Shown piece by piece: positions 1-11,800 of a stretch of 64,000 nucleotides of DNA. The stretch is from the NCBI GenBank assembly GCA_963922205.1, contig CAWUHX010000524.1, positions 20,316-84,315 on the forward strand, read 5' to 3'. How positions within the stretch are numbered: position 1 is the stretch's first letter; each line of letters opens with the position of its first letter. The notes beneath the pieces were generated by a model, which did not search any database, was not told where the DNA came from, and saw only the letters and a list, made by a program, of their open reading frames with translations. Origin of the DNA: Romanomermis culicivorax. Its lineage: Eukaryota; Nematoda; Enoplea; Mermithida; Mermithidae. A program made the translations under genes and the position numbers.

Positions 1-336
1 TAGTTCGTAAATCTTTTTTCTTGTTTTTTTCTTGTCTAGTAGCTAAAGCTCTAAGCAATATATTATATTTTGCCAATTTCTTTTTACACTTAGAATTTGA
101 GAGGAATATTACCGTTCAATATGTTTAAACAAATTTTGCATATACAGCAGATCAAATCGGGTGAAGAATGTTGAAGAAAAACACGTCTTTGAAAACAATT
201 TGAATTTTTCAACACATTGAGCTCGTGAATATGTTTCTTTAATCTAGAAGCCATACAAAACAGACCGTACAGTAAAAGAAAATATTAGAATAATGACCAA
301 ATGCTAAATAAAAATTGAAACAATTACTGTGTTACA

Positions 337-691
337 TTATAACAGTAGTGAAGCTTCATTTTGTATAATAACATTCAACTCTTCACATCTAGAAAAAGCA
401 CACAAATTATTCATATTGATAAAAAACAATTTATGATTTGTATCTAACTTTAAGAAAAGATCTTCTACAAAAATAGAATGAGGTTCAATCATATCCATCT
501 CCAGTAGTAATAGTTTAGCAAAACACCAAAACTGTGTAACTTTTTTACATCCCGTAGGTAATCCAACTTCACAACGTAAATGATGGCAAGCCTTAGCTAT
601 GTCCTTGTAAAAGTTCTTGGCTTCTGGTGAAAAGGGAGTCCAAAACAAATCAGCCATCTCTCGTTTCTGTTTGTTGGTTAGTATTTTACCT
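337..691 (-). CDS. Terminal exon of an unassigned minus-strand gene
   Basis: On the minus strand a T-rich acceptor (TTTTTTATTAG) at about 692 opens a frame of roughly 118 codons that ends in TAA at 337. The peptide starts GKILTNKQKREMADLF and is cysteine-containing, with no internal stop. The first part (MADLFWTPFSPEAKNFYKD) faintly resembles the end of an HMG box, but that is only a guess. The open frame upstream of the acceptor runs into a MITE (718-966), so the preceding exon must lie further right or be lost. I do not recognise the gene and cannot place its other exons. It could also be a chance ORF. Confidence 0.35.
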
Positions 692-717
692 CTAATAAAA
701 AAAATATTATATTCAAC

Positions 718-966
718 TATACTCTGTTTTTCTTGAAATGCCTCCAAATTATGAATGTGGAAAGCAAGTAGTATTTCAGATTTTTACGATTTTCTGATGA
801 ACAGTATATAATAGAGCAATGGAAATTTGCGAGCATACTGAACTAACCTTTAACAATTTTTCAAGTCAAAAATTTTATAGTAAGAGCTTTATGTAAGTGA
901 TTTTGACGATAATACTGATTTGTGTCACTTTTCTATTTGGAAGCATTTTATAAAAAACAGACTATA
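718..966. mobile_element. TA-flanked MITE, copy 1
   Basis: A 249-base repeat with inverted ends (TATACTCTGTTTTTC... and ...AAACAGACTATA). Related copies lie at 2505-2755 and 51184-51432, with a truncated one near 22752-22838. The interior is non-coding and similar between copies, for example an ATGxxTCCAAATxATG stretch near the left end. TA at both borders suggests a Tc1/mariner-type non-autonomous element. Confidence 0.7.
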
Positions 967-968
967 GG

Positions 969-1572
969 TAGATGAATAGAGTTGTACGTTTTATAGTATA
1001 AAAATCGCAAAAAATGAACATTCTAGGGCGTAAGATCGTATGAAATTATGCTGGGTGTCATCCAAGGTTCTGTTTGTGGTCAGGACCCCCAGCAATCTCC
1101 CAGAAAACATATATTTTGATGAAAATTTTACCAATACGGTAAGAATGCATTAGCTATAGAATAAAAAAAATAATTCTGCGGCATCCAAGGTACTCAGTAG
1201 TGCCCACTAGCAAAATTTTTCTAATTTTGACGTCTCGTTTTTGATATTTTGAACTCTTTTGAAAGGTGTGATGTGCAAAAAATTACAGTAAATATCGCAT
1301 CAAAAGATAGCTTATTCTCTCTTGTATAAGACTAATATTCTTTTATCTAATCAGATAAAACCGATCCTGAAATATCGCTTGGCTAGCAAAACCACTGAAA
1401 AATGATAAAAATGCAACAATTTTCAAAATTTGGCATGCTGTAGTGGTGTGAATTTTCGTTTTCAAACAAAACGAATGATACCATGAAACTCAGCGCACGA
1501 AACTACCCACAATATCTTATTTTGAGATATGATTAATTTTCAACTTATGATAGCGAAGGTAGAACTTCTCAG
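969..1572. other. Non-coding stretch, probably intron of the WD40 gene
   Basis: AT-rich, with no ORF that I trust. It should hold the 3' end of the intron preceding the WD40 terminal exon. A splice acceptor (ACTTCTCAG) closes it at 1572. Confidence 0.4.
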
Positions 1573-1774
1573 AAATCGTGTTGCACTTTACCGAGTTTAT
1601 CATACTAAAAAATGGCAAGAATTGGGTGTTTTATCCGATCATCCGCAAACAGCCACTGGCGTACATTTCGTCAACAATGCCAGTTTTTTGACGACGGCCG
1701 GGCAAGACAGATTTTTGCGATTCTTCTCAACGCCGGAAAATGAATTGGATGACACTACGGTTATATATCCATAA
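1573..1774 (+). CDS. Last exon of a Prp19-like WD40 splicing factor (partial gene)
   Basis: After the acceptor ACTTCTCAG at 1572 the frame encodes the final WD-repeat blade: an xALYRVYHTKKWQEL strand, then ATGVHFVNNASFLTTAGQD and RFLRFFS, ending TAA at 1774. This order (IY...KxW.E....H...TTGVAF......ASTGMDR.LKFYS) is that of the C-terminal blade of Prp19/PRPF19, the U-box/WD40 ubiquitin ligase of the spliceosomal NineTeen complex. A 13-residue acidic tail follows the blade. A polyadenylation signal (AATAAA) lies about 85 bases downstream. Only this exon is visible, and it enters in phase 2. Earlier exons are presumably left of the window or beyond the MITE-containing intron. A different WD40 protein remains possible. 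Confidence 0.6.
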
Positions 1775-1894
1775 TGTACGAATGGTAATTTAGAGGAAAT
1801 GTAATAATTTCACGTGTTGTGGCGAGCGTTTGTTACTTTTTTAAAGAAAACATAGTTTTAAAATAAATTTCATAACATATTAGGAATGGTTTTA

Positions 1895-2175
1895 ACCTTA
1901 TTCAGCGAAACTCAAAATAGCGAGACTCAATACAGCGATTGTCAATCAATACAGCGATTGTCAAACGGTTTTAATATAGCTTTGCATATTTATTATAAAA
2001 ATAATGTGTGGGTTTACTCTAACGCATAGAACTTTTTACTATTCGTTGTATTGAGATTCGCTCTTTTTTTAGAATCACTGTATTGAGACATCGCTATTTC
2101 GACATCACGCTGTTTTGAGAATCGCCGTATTGAGATTTCGCTCTATTGAGAACCGCTGTTTTGAGCCTTTGCTGT
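1895..2175. mobile_element. Array-armed foldback element (unit like CAGCGATTGTCAAT)
   Basis: The left arm (about 1903-1968) is a short array of CAGCGA.TCAATA units. The right arm (about 2046-2175) holds the complement (ATTGAGA.TCGCTGT) repeated six or seven times. The arms face each other across about 75 bases of AT-rich DNA. No coding capacity. Confidence 0.7.
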
Positions 2176-2504
2176 TGTGCGTTTCTCTATATTGGGGACA
2201 CGGAACTTGCTTTCCATGGCGCACACATTAAAGTGCAAATCGCTTTATCCGTTATCCGATGGCACAGTTTTTTGTTTGTCTGCTTTTCGGCAGTACAGTT
2301 ACACTACTGCTGTTTTTCGTTCAATCAAATAACATTGAGTCTATCAAATGTATCGTCGTAAAACTTACGATGCACAGTTTTACACGAATTTTCCAGCACC
2401 GATCAGAGACATCTATAAATTATTTAAATCTATAATTTTCAGAAAACTTATCAATAGTCACTTCAATTCATTGAGTACGTAATTTGGGTGAAAAAAATCG
2501 GGAC

Positions 2505-2755
2505 TATAGTCAGTATTTTTTAAATTCTTCTAAATTATAAAAGTGGAAAACAAGTACTATTTTAGATTTCTACAGTGTTTTTTGCCTAGTCATTCGTAGT
2601 GATACTGAAAATTTGTCAGTTTATTCAATCAACTTTTAACAAATTTTGGAACGATAAATCCTACTGCGAAAGCTTTGTGTGCAGAATTTTCAGCACATAG
2701 TTTATTTTTGTCCTTTTTCAATTCAGAACCATTTTTATATAAAAAACATACTGTA
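2505..2755. mobile_element. TA-flanked MITE, copy 2
   Basis: Starts TATAGTCAGTATTTTTT and ends AAAAACATACTGTA. It shares interior blocks with the copies at 718-966 and 51184-51432, but is the most diverged of the three full copies. Confidence 0.6.
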
Positions 2756-3052
2756 GGAATTTTCACGAGCCTGAATTGATTGTGTATCATCAAAATTTAT
2801 TTTAGTCTGTCTCGATATGGCAGATGCAGTGAAACGTTGAAAATAAGTGCACTCTGAAAACTGAAAATTAACGAGAAAATTTTTTTTGTCCATCACTTAG
2901 GACTGCTAATTTTCCCCAACAATGCGTGTCGGCAACAGTTCTTTCTGAATCAAAAACGGATCTAGATACCATGTAATTTTGGCTTCGTCTTTGTAACAAG
3001 GAAATTTATATTTTTTACAGTATAAAGTTGTTCACTCCATAAAAATTGTCAA

Positions 3053-3421
3053 ATGTTAAGTGTCAAATTGAACCTCTTTTTTTATCGCTGCGTGTGCTAT
3101 TTCGAAGTAGATGAATTATCTATACAAAATACAGAAAACACTGAAATGTGGAAGTACGGCTCAGACAAATCATTTCTACTTAAATTGGCTGATCAATCAA
3201 CTACTGATTGCTATAGATGTAGAAATTGTGATAAACTTGGAGACGAAAAAGAAAGAGCGAAGGTCATAATAAAAATAATTAGCAATCCTGAAATTAGTCA
3301 CAACCATCTTTGTGCCCCGATGGATGCTGTGACTATTGAAACATTATGGGCCAGAAAGATCATGGAAGTTGCCGAAAATGGAACGAAACCAATTAGAGCT
3401 TCGAGATTTATCGTATCATAG
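3053..3421 (+). pseudogene. FLYWCH/MULE-type zinc-finger ORF fragment
   Basis: An open frame of 122 codons. The likely genuine part starts near 3109 (VDELSIQN...) after a possible acceptor TTTCGAAG. It carries CYRCRNC followed about 30 residues later by ISHNHLC, a C-x2-C ... H-x-H arrangement as in FLYWCH/WRKY-GCM-like fingers found in Mutator-like transposases and derived host proteins. It stops at the edge of the 3.4-kb repeat array and has no visible partner exons, so I treat it as a fragment. Family assignment rests on the finger spacing only. Confidence 0.45.
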
Positions 3422-4665
3422 TCGAGGAAACGGGATATAGCAGAAAAGATTTTATTTTTGGTAAAAATTCATTGGTCGATGGAACGAGAATTTTGCACAT
3501 TAGTCGAGGTAACGGGACAGTCGAAGTAACGGTACAGTCTCACTTTGGCGCCCGTCTCACTTTAGCGTTCGTCTCACTTTGGCGCCCGTCTTACTTTGGC
3601 GTCTCATCTCACTTTAGCGCCCAAGTTGTGTCTCACTTTGGCCCCCATCTCACTTTGGCGCTCATCTCACATTGGCGCCCGTCTCACTTTGGCGCCCATC
3701 TCACTTTGGCGCCCGTTCCACTTTGGCGCCCATCTCACTTCGGCGCCCGTCCAATTTTGGCGCATTGTATGTCCTACTAAACAAGCCAGTTTTTATCACA
3801 GTTTTTCACAGTTTTTCATCACCATAATGGCTATAGATAGCTCAGGCCACCCTGAATTTTTCTCTCTCTAAATGGTGGAAAATAAAATAATCAGTTATCC
3901 TAAAAACTTCACTCAATAAATATACTTTTCATAAAACTAAAATGGCTGATTTCGGGGAAGCCCGCTTTATCTTGTCTTTGCATGGTCAAATGTCAATGTT
4001 GGTTTATGGAAGTAGAGGTAATCCGAACCAGATCATTTTTCCAAAGCGTTTCTTGCAACATTCATGGGAATCCCATGGGTCGTGCTACAGTTCGTGAAGG
4101 CAGGGTGCAATCAAATCCGGATCACAGTCACAATTCACTTTGTGTGCCTCTTACCCGATCCGGAGTTGAAGCTTAGCGTATCAAACGTGAAATGCTCAAT
4201 AATGCTGAAAATATTTAGTATGGCAATAAAATAATTTGGTGGTCACTACTTATTTAAATAAATGGTAAATAAATAAAAATATAATATACAAATAAAAAGA
4301 TTAACATATGTGAAAAAATAAACAAATAAATAAAATAAAATCTCACATTTCAGTAATTCAGCAGAGTTAACAACAAGATCTTTCTAATTAATTTTTTGAC
4401 AATAATTCAAAATTCGACATTTACACTAATTTTTATTACCGTGGGAATTTTGTGCGAAATCCTACAGTTTACAATGTTCTCAGAGGAGGGAATGATAGGG
4501 CGCCAATGTGAGATGGGCGCCAAGTTAAGACATCCAAGAAAAGTCATTACTAAACAATGGGCGCCGCAACGTTGGACGCCAAAGTGAGACGGGCGCCAAA
4601 GTGAGACACAATCGAGGTAACGAGACAATCGAGGTAACGAGACAATCGAGGTATCCGGACACAAC
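3420..4665. mobile_element. Nested array-armed elements (GGCGCC unit inside a TCGAGGTAACGGG unit)
   Basis: The outer units TCGAGGTAACGGGACA lie at about 3420-3530 and 4607-4660 in the same orientation. Between them sits a foldback: the left arm (3531-3772) has about 13 copies of a 17-base TCTCACTTTGGCGCCCG unit, and the right arm (about 4497-4606) has the complement (GGGCGCCAAAGTGAGAC). The core (3773-4496) is AT-rich. The layout reads as a foldback inserted into a pre-existing array. Confidence 0.7.
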
Positions 4666-5314
4666 GATTGATATACTGGCTGGCTAATACAGTTTCAATG
4701 CAGTTTATTTGCGGTGTTTACTCAATTTAAAACATGATACATAAATTTTTGTACTTAGCAGCAAGATTCTTGGAAAAATCAAACAATGTTCAGTTATTCC
4801 AGTACGTTTTTGAACTTTATAGTTCCTTTCACTACTTTTCTGCATAAAACCTGTAAACTTACAAAAAATAATTCGAAAAAAAGTTCAGTGCTCCTATTGA
4901 TCACACGATCGAACATTCACTCAGTTCAATATCGTTAGAGAGCTATTTAGTACACGAAATTCGTTTTCCTTTTTTCATGTTTTCGATTCTGTTTTTCACG
5001 TGAACTTTTTTCGCCTTGTTTTTCAGTCCTAGATTTTATTTACACGTTTTTATAATGTCTGATTTTTTATATTTGTTGTCGCATGCAAAAGGGCCCCATG
5101 ATCCTTCAATCTTCTTTTCATAGATTGAAGCTTGCCGTTCACAGAAAAACGAATCAATGCGCAAATATATGAAAAAGCGTTAAAAATCGTTTAGCAGCAG
5201 TTATTCAGCTGTTGGGGAGGTAGACAACTTTTTTCCATGATCGTCCTTTATAGTCGCATCCATGAAAACTTCGTATCATTAGATAATTTGTTATTCTTTC
5301 GGTTCGGTGATACT

Positions 5315-5883
5315 ATGGAAGTTAGAATCGGACTTATATTTTTTTGCATTGCATGTTCGGTCGTTCCGATGCTCGATGCTGCTTCTAGCAGTAGAACTAG
5401 GACGACTTTACATGCTTTCGTTTGTAAAGAAAGACTGTATATAGTGGAAGAAGTGGGTAAGCAAAGGCTCGGACAGTATACTTTCTACTGACTGTACGTA
5501 AAAATGGTAACCGTATATTGAACCATACACCGAACCATTTTTTTGTAACTGTTCTAAATCTCAAGAACATTCTCAAACACAAACATACATCAGCGTGACG
5601 GGTTTCGCCTGATCCAGAAAGTATTTGACCTCACCCAGAAAGATGTTTGACTCCATCCAAAATAGTGAATTTTCTGTGGATCCAAAAAGTGCATGATTCA
5701 CCTTCCTTTTTGATGGAGTTATGAGTGGTAAAAAATAGGTCCAAAATTGGTTGACCTCTCTCAGAATCGTCGACGTATGAACATTGAGCAATTTCACCTT
5801 TTTTGAATAATTTTTATTTTCAGCTTACATGCATCAGCTGGTCGAATATTTGGACGATACTTTCGATCGATTGGATTTTTCCG
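5315..5883 (+). CDS. LCAT-like gene, signal-peptide exon and optional exon 2
   Basis: The ATG at 5315 starts MEVRIGLIFFCIACSVVP, a typical signal peptide with cleavage likely after MLDA. The exon ends at 5456 before GTAAGC, phase 1. A second exon (5824-5883, after TTTTCAG) fits phase 1 on both sides, but its donor GTTAAC is weak. If that donor is not used, the frame stops at 5888 and an AATAAA follows at about 5921, which would give a separate secreted peptide of 68 residues. Both readings fit; a phase-compatible downstream exon at 7350 favours the longer gene. Confidence 0.55.
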
Positions 5884-8800
5884 GTTAACCAAACTTACTA
5901 TAGAACTTTGCATAAATGAGAATAAAAATTTTTAGACCATGGTCTGGCGCGGGAGCATCGATGGTGCCATAACGAATCGATGCACAAAGGAGCTGACGTT
6001 TCTAGCTTTGGTAAAAATCTAAATTTGACGTAATTTGTGAAAAACTGCGGCACTTCTCAAACAAGCGTGGGGAAACTTCGCATATAGAATTGGAAATGCT
6101 CTTCAGCAGGGAGCTGTAGTTGCGGTCTTTGCCTACTTATGAACTCCAGCAGCATGATCCGTGTTAACATAATGCAAAATTTGAAATTTCCTGGAAATAT
6201 TAACTTTTTATCAGATAACTCATTATTTTAATTGAAAGAATACACCGAGGTCGCAGAGCGAAACTTCTATTCCAAATTATGGAAGGCTCATCGGGTTATT
6301 CTCATCTGAGCGATTCCCGATTGAGCGAATTCCCAATAGGGCGATTCCCATGTGAGCGAATTCCCAAATGTAATAACACTTTCTTCATATTTCATTCATT
6401 CTTTGTAAGTATTTCTTCTTTCTTTCGTGTTCTATGTGTATTGCTAATGTTTTCGTATATGAATGTTTTCAAAAATTTTTATGAAAAACCAACATGCCCA
6501 TCGGATTTTCCGCACAAAATAACGTTCCCTTCTGCCACCCCCTATGAAAACGGAGGACACCCTCCGCTAGTATGCCGTGACCACAGAAATCCACTTTGGA
6601 GGGTTCTCGTTTACATAAACGTAGGAGGCGGAGCAACACTTTTGATTGGCTAGTTTCAAAAATTTTCACTCTTTGGTGTGCCGCCCATCTTGATTTTTTT
6701 TCAAGATGCCATCTTGAATTTTTTCAAAATGTCATCTTGATTTTTTCAAGGTTATTCTTGAAAACATTGCGATGCGCTTGAAAAAATGGCGATACACTTG
6801 AAAAAATTGCGATGCACTTGAAAAGAAAGTCGAATATCGAAAAACTTTTACATACTGAAATTTTAGCGAAGCATCTTAAAATTTTGCGATGCATCTTGAA
6901 AAAATTTTGTGCATCATGTTCGAAGGTGACGATCTTTTTCAAGTGGTAACAAATTTTTTCAAGTGGCCCTTCTTGTATTCCGTAAGAATGGGTATTTTCC
7001 CAATTAAAAGGCAGGACTTCCTGAGTGTAACTTCGATTTGGCGAACGAAAGGAAATGATGTAGGAGCATACATACTCGACCATGACGTTTCGTATAATGG
7101 ATTATTTTTGTCCAGCACCAAAGTGCACAGGACCAAAAAACGAGCAATATAAGCATACAACCCGGGCCTTGGAACCAACAGGATTTCTGAAAATTTAGAG
7201 AAACATTCAAAGATAGACAAGAAAGCTTGTGAGTTTTAGAAATATCGCGGTATATTGCGAAATTATTTTTAGAAATATTTCGTTTTTTTAGATTAATATG
7301 TTTCGATGATCTTGTTGCGCTCAACTCGTAAATGCTTACTTTTCTTCAGGGCCGAGAACTGTAGCCTGGCTGGAATCTCAACTTGAAATTTATGAAGATA
7401 AAACGAAATTTTTGTATATGCCCAGTCACAATACCTATAAACTTTACGAAATTCAAAATTATCGAAGATTCGATCAAGATAGTCTGGAACTAAAAGGTTG
7501 AAGGGTTGTACCATTTCAGGTTATTTTAATTTTATCTTATTCTTTCGAACTAGGTTGTTTATTCACGATACAGACTCCAGGTGTGGAAGAAATAAGCTTC
7601 AATTTTACCGCCCGTGGATACAGTAAGTCTACTCCATCAATTAGCAGTGAAGCAGACCGTATAGAAGATATAGTCAGAAATAAATCAAGAAAACTCCACG
7701 ATGAAGACATATCAACGATGAAACTGTTGGATTTCATGCAGATATTTGGTTTTCTAAAACGCAGCAAAATAGACATGAGTCAACAGTTCTTGTCAAGATC
7801 TATGCAAACAGTGTAATTCAATTTTCGACGAATTAGAACCTGGTTAATATTTTGTCGTGATTTTTTTCACCTTCGTCAGATTTCACTTGCTGCGTTGACA
7901 TAAGCTTAAAATAATTTGCTGCTCAATTTTCTGATTTTTTTCTCTTAACGTTAAATTCAAACCTCAATGACATTTACTAAAAAAGATTTTGTCGTTAGAT
8001 CGCGATAACAACTTTTGCCAAGAACGATACGATGCGTTCCGAGAAAATAAATATGGTGAGTAAGGAAGGTCCGGTAATTTATTGTGAATAGGTATGTAAT
8101 TTTAAATTTGCATTTCCAGTGTTCAGTCCATTGCATGGTCGACCAGTTATAATAAGTAAGCATGTGATGTTCAAATTTCCTTCAATGATTACAACTGTAA
8201 CAACTACATTTATACTACCACTATTGTAAGATATAAACGGCAAAAATCTTTTAGGCCGGGGTCAGACACTGAAAATAGACCAAAATGACAAAAAACCGTG
8301 AAAAATCGAGGAGAATGACAACATGTTACGTGATAAAGCCATTTCCATAGACAAAAAATATGATAATTCATCCTTTTCAAAAAGCAGAGAAGTATTCAGA
8401 ATACCAGGTATAAATTTTTACCCCCTGAGCTAGTGTTACTGCTGCTACTACTAGTATTACTACTACTTCTACCACCATTACTTTTTTCTAAGCCTCCCTA
8501 ACAACCTTTTCAAAATTACCGCCATTATATCACTACTACACACTGCTAATAACAATAATAATAACAATAATAATAACAATAGTAATAAGGGATGGTGAAA
8601 GCATCGGCACTGGTCTGGTACCGGTGCTTAGGCACCTGCACCGTTCCAGTGCCGATGTATAAAAATGGATAAGAGTATCAGGATTCAAGATACAGAACTA
8701 AAAATAAACCAGGCTTTTGAAAGTCGTTTTAGGCGCTTGGGACCCTAAAAATTTGGAAATGGCTCCCAAAAATTTAGATCTAGGAGCTATTTTGGCTCCT

Positions 8801-11800
8801 AAAATTTTGATTTACATATTTATATCTAGGTGAATTATAATTATTTTCTTTCAATTTTAGATTTAAAGTAAGTAATTTGCAGGTTCTCTCCCAAAAAATT
8901 TTCCGGCACTGCGCACTGTATTTTATTCTATAATTTTTCGATTCGATCTATACACAAATCGAACTTTTTGGGGAAAATAATATCGAAAAAGGGGGGAAAA
9001 TATGGGGATTTGAAAAGGAAAAGATTAATTTTTGGGCATTTCATTGAGCCATTTCATAAGCATGGAGCCCAGTTTAAATTCATGTCCATCGTGTAAGTGA
9101 TTTCCATAAATTTCGAGTTTAGCTTGAACTTCTCAATTATATGAAAGTATGAGTTTTGTAATTGTATAATGATAAAAACCTGTTTTTTCACAAAAAATTT
9201 GAATGATTCCAAAGCAAAAAAAGCCAACACCACAATGTATAATTGAAAATAACAAATAATGAGCAACAACAATGAATAAATATAATCTCAACATACATAA
9301 ACATGCACGTGATATCCAACAAATTAAGCAATTTCTTAGCGTTTGTGTAGCACCGACTCCGGCACTGGATGGGGGTCGGTGCTTACGTATCGGCGCCTGC
9401 ACCAGCACAGGCTAACATGTCGCCACCGACACATCACTAATAGTAAAAATGATACGAAGAATAATGATAATCCTAATTGTGATATTATCTTTTTCAGTAC
9501 CCGGTATCATATCCAGCGAGTTATATGGACAGTAAGATGATATATTTGATCTTTTTGGCGTTATATACTAGTATTTTTGCTTAAAGGGCATTGCAAAAAG
9601 TCGAAGAATGCATCTTTGAAGATAAAAAGATGAAAATGTGGTTTGCATTGGACGCTTTTGCTGTGGGGAGAACAGATTTGCTCAAATGTTTCGAGTAAGT
9701 GCCTATGATGCAGTTCACGCTTGAGTTTTCTAATAGACCAATCTCTTACTGAAAGAAAAGCTTATCGGAGTTCTTTTCCTACTATATAATCTTCATGAGA
9801 CTGTTGTATACGCAATCAACTTGACTATCAAGTGGTGTCAACCGTACACGCACAGCATAAAAAATCTGCTGGGCGTCTGGATATAAAAAAAATTTTCCGT
9901 TCTCGATATTAAAAAGAAAGGTCTTAGAAAGGTTTTGTAACATCCAATCAGCTTATTCTTCAATCAATATTAGTCAGACATCTGCAATTATTTGATTAGG
10001 CAGCCATTTTGAGGTTTTAATGTTACTTCTTTGGCATCCAGTATGCTTTGTTTAGAAAAATTGTTAAACCACAGCATCATTTCCATTTTCCTGGCGATTT
10101 CCTGTTTCTTTTGCTCATTTTCGTTCGTCATCTTCTCAGTCATTGCTGGGATGCCAAATCTGCTGAGGGTCAGCAAGAATCTGCTGGGGGTCAAACACTC
10201 CCCCACGTGCATGTATGGTGTCAACTCTATCATGCAAAAACTCAGCTATCATACTCAATCCGACCTCATTGAATGAGTTCTGCCTTATCGACTGAACACG
10301 ATAGACGGTTAAATTTTCATCACATGCGTCGATCGAGTTTTTGAAAATTTGAGGCTCACAATAGAAGTCTCAACTGTTGAGTGCAGCAGAACCTTATTAT
10401 TAGTTGAATCTCAATCTATGATCGTGTAAGCACTACGCTGTTAAACGTTACTTCAATTCAGGTTATTGATCGATGAATTTGGATTAGCTCACAGCAGTAA
10501 AGATATGCACATTGCCACTTCTTTTTGGGGTCACCCCGCAGGCATGCGCGAACTGGAAACGGTGAGGTTCGGTTATTTCGAAAAGAAAATGATATCTTGG
10601 GGCTACGAACCGGGCGTCAGTCTCCGCGGTGCACCCTACGACTGGCGCAAAACGCCAGGTAAGCCGCTTTGCTCAAATTTAAATTTTTCAATCGAGATTC
10701 TGCTACAAACGAACTGCAAAAAAATCAAGGTTTCTGGAATTTCCCATGTAGTCTGGAACTTGTGAATATAACAGGGATTTATATGGCGTAAACATGCATA
10801 CATGCACATGACGACCCATAAGCGGAGATTAGATGTAGAAAATATAGTTTGTCATTTATAAAATGCTTCTAGATTGAAAAATGACAAAAATTAGTACTGT
10901 GATCAGATAACGTGGACAAATTTTTTTCTGTAGATTATTTTTACCCGAAAAATCGCCAACAATTTCCGGTCTTATTTGACATTATTGAAAAAAGGTTAAT
11001 GTGAAAATTTTTGATGTAAAATTTATCGCACCCCGTGCTATCTGAAAGCGCGTTTCACTAGCTCATAATATTCAAAAATGTCTGGCACAATTTTTGTGAT
11101 TCATACTTGTCTTTACGAATACGAGAAGGCCACTTGAGAAAGATCGTTACCACTAAGAAAATCATTACCTTCGAACATGATGCCCAACATTTTTTCCAGA
11201 TGCATTGCAAAAATTTCCGGATGCTTCACAAAAAAATCAAGATCTAAGAGTTTTTCGTTTGAGTGCATCGCAATTTTTTCAAGATAATCTAGAAGCGGAT
11301 CTAGATCTCATATTGAAAAAAATCAAGATCCCATCTTGAAAAAAATCAAGATGGGCGGCACATCAAAGGACGAAAATTTCTGAAACTAGCCAATCAAAAA
11401 CGTTGCTCCGCCTCCTAAGCTTATATATACGGAAACCCATCAGAGTGGATTTTTGAGGTCACGACGTTGGTGGAGGGCGCCCTTTTGGTTTCTACTGGGG
11501 ATTGCGGAAAGGGGTTGGAGGGTTATTTTGCCCTAGAAATGCGATGGACATATTAACTTTTCATAAGAATACTTATCTTTCGAGATCTCTAAAAAAACGT
11601 CTGTTGAGAGTGGCCACAGCAGCCACCTCACTACGAATTCTTGCAAAAAGAGAGCACCTTGCCCGTTGCTCAGTTGGCTCAGTTGGTTGTAGCGTGCGGA
11701 CGGTAGCCGCAAGGTCCTGGGTTCATGTCCCGGACCGAGCCTAACTTTTACTGTATCCACGAGTGGCGGGGACAGGTTGCTTCAACACGTCATAAATGCT

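Noticed and set aside
7555-7816. Terminal exon ending at the stop at 7816
   Set aside because: The frame runs on to TAA, but a GTAAGT donor at 7623 joins in phase to the next exon and continues the enzyme, which explains more.
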